From an uncultured Mycoplasmatota bacterium (lineage in GTDB: Bacteria > Bacillota_I > Bacilli_A > RF39 > UBA660), in NCBI GenBank assembly GCA_900547465.1, contig URHJ01000023.1:1-19831 (forward strand): DNA of 19,831 nucleotides, read 5' to 3'. Every line of letters begins with the position of its first letter. Position 1 is the first letter of the stretch. Both the position numbers and the translations under genes were made by a program. The notes beneath the pieces are model-generated. The model ran no database searches, had not been told where the DNA came from, and saw nothing but the letters and a program-made list of their open reading frames with translations. Below are positions 1 to 12,000 of this stretch, in pieces.

Positions 1-10
1 ATATATTTTT

Positions 11-39
11 CAAAACAAAAAGAAGGATATTTCCTTCTT
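11..39 (-). terminator. Intrinsic terminator of the giant surface-protein gene
   Basis: A perfect 8-bp inverted repeat (AAGAAGGA at 20-27 and TCCTTCTT at 32-39) with a 4-nt loop is followed on the minus strand by a T-rich tail (TTTTTGTTTTG, 10-20 region). It lies 21 nt beyond the TAA stop of the giant gene, as expected for a rho-independent terminator. Confidence 0.8.
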
Positions 40-60
40 ATATATTATTGTGAAAAGAAT

Positions 61-3000
61 TTACTTTTTCTTATTTAAAGTATCTATTTTTCCTAGAATA
101 TAACTTCTTAATCTTAATGAGTCTGTAACATTTATTTTTCTTTCTGAAATGTTTTCTTCTTCATCTAGATTTGCAGCATCAAACTTATATTTCCATGGTT
201 CTAAAGATGTTTTTCCTAAGACATGTTCTACACTTATATTATAATCTGTTACACTTATTTTTCCGTCTGAGTTTAATTCTCCTCTTACGGCCATATATGC
301 TTGATCATATACTTTTTCATTGAATTCTAATGTTATTTTTTGACCTGTTGTTACTACTGTTTCTAAATCTGTTATTTCATTGTTATCAATGTCGTAAATC
401 TTGATTAAGTTATCGTTGTTATCTAAATTATTTATAAATGTTAATAAAGTATCATTTTCATCTGCTCCTATTATTATGTTCATATCTTCATATCTTCTTA
501 CTTCATATACTTTACTCTTTAATTCTAGATCTATAACATTTACATTTATTATCTTTTTGATATCTGGATTTTTGATACTATAAACAGTGATTTCTGCAGT
601 ACCTATTTTATGTGCAGTTATTTTTCCATTATCTACTGTTGCGACATTTTCATTGCTTGATTTCCAGCCTATTTCTTTATTTGTAGCATCACTTGGTAAG
701 ATAGTTGGAGTAATTTCTGTTTCTTCATCTACTGCCATTACTAGTTGTTCTTTATCTACTTTTATTTCGGTAATATTCTTTTCTCTTATAACATTTATGT
801 TTACTACTCTTTCTGTTTTATCTTCTGCCTCTACTGTTATTTTTATTTGATTAGAACCATAATTTAGATAATTATTTTTATTTCCTTTTACTGTCGCAGA
901 TGGACTTTCTAGAATTACATCAAAGTCAATTGTACTTATATTTTCATCTACTATTACTTCATAATTATCAATACTATTTGAATAATTTGGATTTAGTGTT
1001 CCACTTGATGGAATTATATTTTCTATGTTGTTATTTGATGACGCTAACTTTTCTACAATTATTTTATATACATTAATACTTCCATCTTCAGCAGTTACGG
1101 TTATTTCATAAATATTATTACCTACTACACTAAAAGTACCATCTCCACTTACTGTTGCATTTTCATCTTCTGCTTTAGCACTTATTTCTATTTCATTTAC
1201 TCCTTCTTTAACAGTTAATTGGTATTCATTAGTGTCTTTATCAAAGGTTGGAGATAGTTCTCCTGTATTGACACTTAAACTTTTTAACTTATTGTTATCT
1301 GATAATTTTCTTGTAACTTTTATTGTATAAACTCTTTCTACTCCAGTGGTTGAATTTACTGTTAGATAAATATAGTTTTCTCCTTTTTGTAATGTTGTTG
1401 TACCATTTCCTGTTACTGTTGCATTTTCATCTTCTGGAGTTCCATTAATATTTATTTTGTCAATATTTGAATCAACTTCTATTTCATAGTATTGAGTCTT
1501 TTTATCGAATGTTGGAGTTATACTTCCTACATCAGTAGTTATTTCTTTTAAATAGTTATTACTTGCGGTTTGTCTTATTACATTTAGTTTATAAGTTGTT
1601 GTATTGTTATTTTTATCAGTTACTATTATGTTTACCTCGTTTGCTCCTACGATGAAGTTTTCGTTTCCTTCTACTACATAAGTTGAATCATTGTCTTCTT
1701 TTACTATACTTAAGTTTAGGCTTGTTACTTCATTTGGAACTGTAATCATATATTCTAGAGTATTTTTATCAAAGGTTGGAGATAAGAGTCCTTCTTTTGC
1801 TTTTATATCAAGTAATTTAGAACTTACTTCTTGTTCTTTAGAGACTATTATTTGATATGTTTTTAGAGTACCATCTTCTGCTTCTACTACTATGCTTATT
1901 GTCTGTACGCCTTTTTTTATCTTGTAGTTTCCATTACCTGTTACTGTTGCATTTTTATTATTTGCAACACCTAGAACTGTTAATTCTTCTACTACACTAT
2001 CTAATTTTAAATTATAACTTAGAGTATTCTTATCAAATATTGGATCTAGTGTTCCATCACTTACTGCTAGTAGAGATAGGCTATTATCATTGCTTAATGC
2101 TTTATTTACTATAACTGTATAAGTTCTAACTACTCCAGTTTCACTTGTTACAGATATGTTTATTTGATTTTTACCTCTACTTATTTGATGAATTCCAAGT
2201 CCTGTTACTGTTGATTTTGATGATTCTGGTTTTCCATATAGTGTTATAGAGTTTACTGTATCATCAACATTTATTGTATATGGTCCTGTATTTGTTTTGT
2301 CAAATGATGGTGTTATCTCAGATATATTAGTAGTTAGAGATGATAAGTAATTATTTGATGATTTTTCTTTGGTTACTATTATTCTATATGTTTTCTTTGT
2401 CTTTTTATCACCTGCAGTAGCTTCAATTGTAACTGTTGTTTCTCCATTTTGTAGGTTTTCTGCTCCTGTTATTTCATAGGTTGTTCCTTCTACTAATGGT
2501 TCTACCTGTTCTGTTAGGCTATTAACACTACTATCTACATTCATTGTGTATTCTTCTATATTTTTATCAAATAATGGGGATAATTTTCCTTCTTTAAATG
2601 TAACTGACTTTAATCTAGCATCACTTGATTCTACTCTATAAACAACTACTGAATAAGTTCTTTTTTTGTTATCTTTACTTGTTACAACAATTTGGAATTC
2701 ATTTCTTCCTTGTTTTAAGTTATGTATTCCAAGTCCTGTTGCGGTTGCATTTACACTTTCTAGTACTCCATTGATAGTTATTTTATCTACTGATGATGGT
2801 ACTGTTACTGTATATGATAATTTTTCTTTATCAAAGTCTGGAGAAAGAGTTCCTTTACTTACTGTTAATTCTTTTAACTTATTGCTATATTCTTCTTCAG
2901 TTTGAACTATAACTTTTATTTTATAAACTCTTTCATTTCCTTGTTCTGATACTACTTTGATACTTACTATGTTTTCTCCTAACTTTAGATCTTCATTTCC

Positions 3001-6000
3001 TATTACTTCGGCAGTTGCATATATATCATCTAATTCTTTATCTATAGTTAGAGTGTTTACATCATAAGGGACTTCTATTTCATATGAGGTATTTTTCTTA
3101 TCAAAGGTTGGAGATAAGTTTCCTTCATGAATAAATAGACTTTTTAGATAATTATTATCTGATTTATTTCTAGTAACATGTATAGTATAGGTCTTAGATG
3201 TTCCATCTTTTTGGGAAACTTTTATTTTAAAGAGATTTTCTCCAAGTTTTAACTCATGATAGCCAGCTCCTTCTATTGTTGCGGTTTTTGATGTTGCGAC
3301 GGCTGCTATTGTGATATCTTTTACATCTCTTTCTACATCTAAATAATAATCTAGAGTGTCTTTATCAAATGATGGTGTTAGATCTCCTCTATTTGTTGAA
3401 ATCATAAAGAGATCATTATCATATTCTCTATTAATTGTTATTGTGTATGTTCTGATACTTTTATCTTCTGCTTCTACTTCTACTTGGATTTTATTTTCTC
3501 CGTAGTCTATAGAATATTTTCCGTTTCCAGATACTTTTGCGAACTGAGACTCTGCTATTGCATCTAGATCTATTTGATCTACTTCTTTTGAGACATTAAC
3601 TGAAAATTCTGTAAATGCTCTTTTTTCTTCACTCATCAATTCTTCATTATTTACTTTTAGATTTTTTAAATAGTTGTTACCACTTAGTTTTTTGTTAACT
3701 TCCAACTGATAAGTTGTTGTTACTGTTTTATCTTTGTTAGTTAATACTATTAATATTTTATTTTTACCTGATATGAAGTTTTGATTTCCGTAAATTTTAT
3801 AGCTTACATCACTATCTTCTGGTACAACATTTAATGTTAATTTATTTACTTCACTATCAACATTCATAGTATATAATGTATTTTCTTTGTCAAACTCTTC
3901 ATTTAGAGTTCCTTCTTTGGCTGATAATTCTTTTAGATATAATTTTGTTGATTTTTCTTTTGTTATGACAACATTATAATTTGAAGTTACTCCTTCTTTT
4001 GAAGTTGTTGTTATAGTAAACGTATTTATTCCTGTTTTTAGTGTTTTTTCTCCTGTTCCTGTTGCTATTGTTGTATCTAATTCTGGTACAGCATCTATTG
4101 TTATCTTATTGATGTTTGATGGTACTGTTGCAGTATAGTTATAGATTGTTTTTTGGAATGTTGGAGTTGTTTTATATATTACTCCTGATGATATAGTTAA
4201 TGACTGTAGGAATGTATTTGTATCTGTTTTATAAACATGGATTATATATTCCCTTTCATCTCCATTTTGGGCTGTTACTGTTATTATTACATCGTTATTA
4301 CCTGCATTAAGATATGTTGAACCACTAACCTTAACATAGGCTGTTTTATCTTCTGGAGTTGCTTTTACATCTACTTTGTCATAATCAGTTGGAATAGTTA
4401 TGAAGTACTCTTGTTTAGTTTTTTCAAATTCTAGATCTTTTTCTGGGTTGGTTATTTCAAGAGATTTTAAGTAGTTATTGTCTGATTCTTTTCTTTCAAT
4501 CGATAGATGATAATCAGTTTTATCTCCTACTCCATTTGAAACTTCTATTCTAATCTTATTTATACCAACTTTTAATGAATAATCTTTATTTGTTATCTCT
4601 TCGTTAGTTTTTTCATCATAATATTTTATTGTTTGATATTGATTTTTCTTATCAACATTTATATCTATTTTTTCAATACTATTTTCTAATACACTACTAT
4701 ATTCTAGTGTGTCTTCTTTGAATGTTGGATTTAATTTACATTTATCATCTGTACATAGTTCTCCTGATAAATATATGTTATTTAGTAAACGTTCTGTAGT
4801 TATACTCTTTATTACTTTGACTGTATAAATTTGTATAGTTCCATCTTCTGCCTCTACTACAATATCAATAGTTGTTTCATCCTTTTCTAACTTTTGTGTT
4901 CCTACTCCTTTGATGATTGTTGCTTTTTCATCATTAGCTGAAGCTGTTATTGTTATTTCTTCTGTTTTATCTGTAACATTTACTATATAATCATAAGTTT
5001 TAGGATCAAAAGTTTTATCAAGATTTCCTTGATCTGTTTCTAGACTTTTTAAAGTGGCATCATTAGATTGTTCAAATAAAACATTAACTATATATTCTTT
5101 TGTAGTAGTTTTGTCAGCACTTGTTACTTGTATTTTATAAACATTATTTTTACTTGTTAACTCTAGTCTTTCTGTTTTTGTAACTGTTGCCTCTTCATCT
5201 GTTGCGATTGCTTCTACATTATCTTTTGTAATTTCTTTTATTGTATTTGGTACTGTTAGTGTATATTCATCAAGTGAAGAGTTAAAGCTTGGAGTTAATA
5301 CTCCTACATCAAATTTTAGACTTTGTAATAGTGCTTCATTACTTTTTTCTCTTTCTATATTTATATAGTAATTTTGTTTAGTGAAACCATCTTTTGCTGT
5401 TACTACAATAGTATAGACATTTATCGATTTAGATAATAGTTTTATTGAACTTGTTTTTTCTACTGTTGCATTACTATCAATTGGTATTGCTTCTATTTCA
5501 CTAGAAAGGATTGTCTTTTTACTATTTGGGACTGTTAAAGTATAAGTGAATGTATCTTTATCAAATTCTTCATTAAATTTGTAACCATTAATTTTTAAAC
5601 TTGATAATCTAGCTTCATCTGCTCTATCTTTAATAACCTTAATTGTGTATGTTCTTGTTGATTTATCTTCTGCGGTTACTATAATTTTTCTTGTTGATTC
5701 TCCATCTTTTATAACTTCTTTTTCTGTACCAGATACCGTTGCGAATTGATCTGAAGTACTTACTTCAAATGAAAGTAATGATGCTGACGAATCTAGTTTT
5801 AATGTGTAATCAGTTCCATAATATGAGAATGATGGTTCTAGAGTTCCTACACTTGGTACTAAATTTGTTAAATAGTTATCATTAGATGCTTCTCTATTTA
5901 TTGTTACTGTATAGGTTTTTATATTACCACTTTCACTAGTTACAATGATATTGAATTTGTTTTCACCTAATACAATTGTCTTTGTACCTAGTCCTGTTAT

Positions 6001-9000
6001 AGTAGCATCTTTTGAATAAGTTCCTGTTATGGTTGCAGTCTTAGTTGATTTTGGAACATCAACTGTATATGATAATGTATCTTTATCAAAGGTTGGGTTT
6101 AGGGTTTGAGATACATTATTGACTTTTACTTGAAGTGATTCTAGATAATTATCATCTTTTAAGGCTCTTACTACATTAACATAATAGACTCTTGTAATTC
6201 CATTGTTTGAAGTTACAGTAATAGGAAATTTATTATTACCTGGGTTTAGTTTTTTTACTCCAGTACCTGTTACTTTATTAGATTCTATTTCTGCTTCTGC
6301 CATTATCTCTATTTCTTCTACATCACTTGCTACATCAACATTGTAAGAAAGGGTTGTTTTAGTAAAGGTTGGATTTAGAGTACCCTTTGATACATCGATA
6401 TAACTTAGGAATGTATTTGAATAGTTTTGTCTATTTACATCTAGAGTGTAAGTTGTTGTGGTTAGTCCTTTACTATCGGTTACTGTAATTGTAATTGTAT
6501 TTGTTCCGACAGTAAAGTCACTATTTCCTTCTACCTTGTAAATTGCATTTTTATCTAGAGTTTCAATATTTAATTGTAACGATGTCATTTCATAATCAAT
6601 TGTTGTTTGATAATCGTAAACATCTTCATTAAATTCTTGATTTAACTCATAATTTTCTACTTCTAATAATTTTAATTTTGAACTTACAATATCTTCTCTT
6701 GTTACTGTAACTGTGTAAGTATTAATTGTACCTTTTTCACTGGTAACTACTATATTTATTTTATTATCTCCAACATCTAGTTTATATTTATCTAGACCTG
6801 ATACGATTGAAGTATCATCTTCTAATAAACCATCAACTAATATTTCTTCTGTCTCATATGGTACTGTTACAGAGTAGTTGTTATTTGTTTTTTCAAATGA
6901 TGGAGATAGAGTTCCTTCACTTACTGTTAAGTTTTTAAGATAGGTATTGTCATTTGGTGTTCTTGTAATGATTATTGTATATACCTTGTTTTTTCCAGAT
7001 TCACTAGTTACTGTTATTTCTTTATAATTTGTACCTACTTCTAATTCTTCATTACCTATTCCATCTACTATTGCATTTATATCTTCTGCTTCAGCATTTA
7101 TTTGAATGTTATTAACATTTCTAGGTACTGTTGCATAATAGACAGTAGTTGTTTTTGAAAATTCAGGTGTAATTGTAACATCATCAATATCTAATGATTT
7201 TAAATTGTTATTATCAGATGCTTTTCTATCTACATGAATCGTATAATCTTTTATACTTTTCTTATTTTTTGCTGTTACTCTAATAATTACATCCGATGTT
7301 CCTACTTCTAGATTAGTGCCATTTATAATTTCATAGGTTGCTTCATTATCAATTGGAGTGGCTTTGATTTCTAGATTAGTATTTGTACTCGTTATTGAAT
7401 ATTCATATGTGTCTTTATTAAATATTGGATTTAGAGTTGAACCTGATACTTGTAAGTTTGAAAGCCTTGCTTCATCATTTTCTTCTCTTGTTACTACTAC
7501 TTGGTATGTTCTTATAACATTTTCTGTTGATGTTACTGTTACTGCTAAAATATTTTGACCAACATTTATATTATGAGATCCTAAACCTGTTACTGTTGCA
7601 TTTTTATCTTCTAGTTCTCCTTCTAGAGTAACTGTTGATATATTGTATGGTACTGTTACTTCATAATATTGTGTGTCCGGATCAAATGATGGAGAAAATT
7701 GTTTTTCTTTCATTGATAATGATTCTAATTTGTTACTAGTTGTTCCTGCTTTTTGTCTTAAAACGTTTAGAGTATATTCTTTAGTAGTAGAATCTTCAGC
7801 AATTATAATTACTTTTACTATGTTGTTTCCTATTTCAAAGTTTTCATTTCCTTCTATTTTATATGTTGCATTACTATCTTCTGGTGTAACTATTAAGTTT
7901 AAGGAAGTGACGTTTTCTAACACTCTTAGTTCATATGTTGTTATATTTTTGTCGAATGTTGGGTCAAGAACACTTTCTTTAGCAATTATAATTCTAGCGT
8001 TACAATTAGATGATTTATGTCTATTTATGTTAAGTGTATACGTTTTTGTTGTACCATCTTCTGCTGTTGTGGTCAAAATAACTTGATTTTCTCCAACTTG
8101 TAATTTATAGGTTCCGTTTCCAGATACTTTAGTTGTTTTTTCTACAGCTACTCCTACTATTGTTAATTCATCTATATTATTTTCTACTTCTATTTGATAA
8201 TTAACATTATCTTTATCAAAAGTTGGATTTAGTATTACATCTTTATCAGTTGTTATTGAAAGTAAATCAGCATTACTATTTTTCTTTCTTTCTACATTTA
8301 AGGTGTATATTCTACTATCACCATTTTCGGCAGTTACTACAATATTTATTTCATTAATTCCTGTTTTTAAGCTATACTTACCTGCTCCTGTTACTTTTGA
8401 TAATTTATCTTCTGCTATTGCACTTACATTTAGAATTGTTACGTCATTTTCTACAGTTATATCATAACTTTTTATTTCTTTATCAAATATTGTTTCCATA
8501 TCATATTTATCAGTTGTTAATAAATTTAGATATGTATTTTCACTAGCTTTTCTATTTACCTTAATGGTATATGTCTTTTTATTTCCATTTTCGGCAGTTA
8601 CTATAACTTTAACTGTGTTTTCGCCAACTTTGAAACCGCTATTACCGACTACTTTGTAGGTTGCTTCATCACTATTTGTTTCAATATTCATTTGTAGTGA
8701 TGTTATTCCTTCTTTGACGTCTACTTGATATTCTTCAGTTTCCTTATCAAAGGTTGGAGATAAACTTCCTTCTAAAACATCAAGTGTTTTTAAAGTGGCA
8801 TCGTCTGACTTTTCCCTAGTAATTGCTACTGCATAGACTTCTGTTGAACCATCTTCTGATGTTGTTGTAATGTTGTATTTGTTAACGCCTGTTTTTAGTA
8901 TTTTTTCACCTGTTCCAGTTACTGTTGTTAAATTATGTTCTGGAGTTGCTTCTATTTCCACCTTGTCTATATTATTTGGAACAGTTGTTGTGTATGAATT

Positions 9001-12000
9001 AATTATTTTGTTAAAGGTTGGATTTAATTCATATGTAGTGTCAGAATTTTTTACTTTTAAATCACTTAAGAATACGTTACCGCTTTGTTCTCTGTATATA
9101 TTTAAGACATAATCTTTTGTTTCTTTGTTTTGTGCTGTTACTCTTATGATTACTGTATTTAAACCAGTTTCAAAGTTTTCATTACCAATTATTTCATATG
9201 CTGCATTACTATCTTCTAATGTAACTTTTAAATCTACTTTAGTATTTTCGTTTGGTATTGAAAAATAGTATTCACTTATGTCTGGATCAAAGTTAATATC
9301 TAATTTTGGATCAATTACTTCTAAGTTTTCAATATTAGCATTTCCGGTCATATCTCTGTTTATGTTATATGTATATGATGTTGTTGCTGTACCATCTTCT
9401 GAAGTTATTTCGATTGTTATCATATTCATTCCACTATTTAATGATACTACACCATCACCAGTTACTGTTTGATAGTAATGTCCTTTAGTAACTGTAAATT
9501 GTAATTGCTTTATACGACTTGGAACTGTCATATTGTAGGTGTTTGTTTTTGGATCAAATTCTGGATCTAATTTACAATAATCTTCGTTTATTGCACAAAG
9601 ACTTGGGATTAAGCCAGATATTGTAATATTTGTAGGTGTAGCATTAGATGATGCTTTTCTTTCAACATTTACTGTATATGTTCTTATGTCACCATTTTCT
9701 GCAGTGACTGTGATTGGAAATGATGTTTTTCCCGCTGGAACTTTATGGGTTCCTATACCACTTACTGTTGCGGTGTCATCTTCTAATTTAGCACCTATTG
9801 TTATTTCGTCATCTTCACTATCTAGAGAAATATTGTATTCATATGTTTGCATATCGAATGTTGGTTGAAGTGTGCCTTTGTCAGTAGTTATCTCTCTTAG
9901 GAAGTTATTTGCAGAACGATCTTTTCCGGCTGTTATTATTACATAACCATTATCATTATTTCCTGTCATGTAACCACTATTTGGGCTTGGCATAGATTCT
10001 GATCCAGATAGCATTGTTATATTTTCAAATGAATATCCAGAATAGTGGGTACTACCTGTTGATGGAATAATTTCTGTATCAGTTGATTTTTCTTCTATTC
10101 CGATACATTCTTCACATCCTGAAACATATGATGAACCACCACCTCCACCATAAGAGCAACCAGTTTGTGAATATCCTCCGAAGTAACCACCCCCGGCTCC
10201 TCCAGAACCATCCGTACATTTTCCACCTGGCATACCATAACCAAAGGCATATCCAGTAGTTTGAGTTGGAATACTTTTGTTACCATATCCTGTTGTTCCA
10301 GTTATTGAACCACCATTTCCACCAACTCCAGAATAGTTACCGCCACCTCCTCCGGCAGCAATCATAATTCTTGATTTTAAACTTTCAAATTCGTTCCAAA
10401 CTGTTTTTGAAGATGTATTTTTTAGTCTTATATCTGTGGATCCTCCACCTCCACCTCCAGCATCTGGTTGTGAGTCTTCATTGGAATCATCTCCACCTTT
10501 TCCTCCGCCGTTCCAGCCTCCGGCTCCTCCTAGGTATCTACTAGGGGTTCCTCCGTTTGCTCCAGCGCAGCCTACGTATATGTATAATTTTTGATCTTTC
10601 TTTAGGTAGATTTCACCTTCTGTATAGGCTCCATAACCACCTCTATATTTTAATGACCAATTGGTTCTACCATATCCTCCTTTGGCACCCCAACTTTGAA
10701 TTTTATAGTATGTTGTTCCTGGTGCTGTGAATTCTTGGTATTCAGATTTACATTCATATTTGAATTCCTGATTCTCAACAGAGCCTTCTCTTTTTACGGT
10801 AACTTGATATGTAGTTGATGGGACATTTTCTTGTTCTACTAAGATTGTGATTGTACTTGTTTTGTTTGGTGGAATATAACCATTTCCAGTAATTGTTACC
10901 TTAGCACTCTTGTCATATGGAATTGCACCTACATCAACGTATAATGAACCAGTTGAAATTTCTACTGTATATTTTAGTGTTTCTGGGCTAAAGGTTGGAT
11001 CTAGTTTATAATCTTCTATATTTAGTCTTCTCAATTTAGAAGAGTTCGATTTTTTGAAGTTTATTGTATAAGTTGTTATTTCGGAACCATCTTCACTTAC
11101 AACAACTATTTCTTTTTTTGTGGTTCCAAAATCTATTTCAGTATCTCCATCTCCTGTTATTTCTTGTGATGGTCTTCCTGGTATGGCTTCTATATTAACA
11201 TTTTCAATAGTATCTTCAAGATTTACGGTATAATTAAAGGTTGTTGGAGAAAAACTGTCAAGTGATGTTCCATCTATTTTTATATCATCTAAATATTTAT
11301 AACTTGATTTTGATCTATGAATATTTAGGGTATATATTGTAACATTTCCAAGATCGTTTACTAGACCTATATGAATCTTATTATTTCCTGCTTTTAATGT
11401 TACCTTACCAAGACCTCTAAAAATTACGTCATCTTGATTTAATACTTCTCCATCTATTGTTACAATTGTATTTTCACTATCTACATAAACATCATATGTA
11501 TATGTATCTTTATCAAATTTTTGTTTAAATGTTCCTCCTGTCACGGACAAACTTTTCAATTGTGGATAACCATTATCTAATTCTAAGATTGTGACCTTAG
11601 CGTAACCATCATTATTATTTCCTGTCATAGTAGCATTTGTTAGACTTAAGCCGTTTGGCATTGAACTTTTTCCATTGACTTTGGTTGGATTTTTAAATGT
11701 TAGCCCAGTGTAGTGAATAGAATCTTCTTTTAAGGTGATATTGTCACTAGTTGAATCTTCGGTTATAGCTAAGTCATCTGAACTACCTGATACGTATGAA
11801 GTTCCTCCATAACCTTCACAGGTATCACATTGATTAGATATACCACCGAAGTAGCCTCCACCTCCGCCACCGGAACCTCCAGTAGCAGCAAATCCAGCTT
11901 GTCCTAGACCAAATTTATAACCATTTGTTTGGTTTAATCTTAGTGCCCCAGCTTCTCCATATCCTCCGTACGTTCCTCCGGAACCAGCACCTGCTACTAA

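Noticed and set aside
61..300. Sortase (LPXTG) or hydrophobic C-terminal anchor on the giant protein
   Set aside because: No LPXTG-like motif, hydrophobic stretch or terminal basic cluster of sorting-signal type is present; the end is dockerin-like.
775..9900. Regular spacing of similar words, considered as a CRISPR or DNA satellite array
   Set aside because: The period is about 267 nt, the copies are strongly diverged at DNA level and the reading frame is open throughout; it is a protein repeat array.
10095..10286. A 63-codon minus-strand frame inside glycine-rich domain 3
   Set aside because: It lies in another frame of the giant gene, where glycine codons (GGN) leave few stops; no ribosome site or recognisable product.
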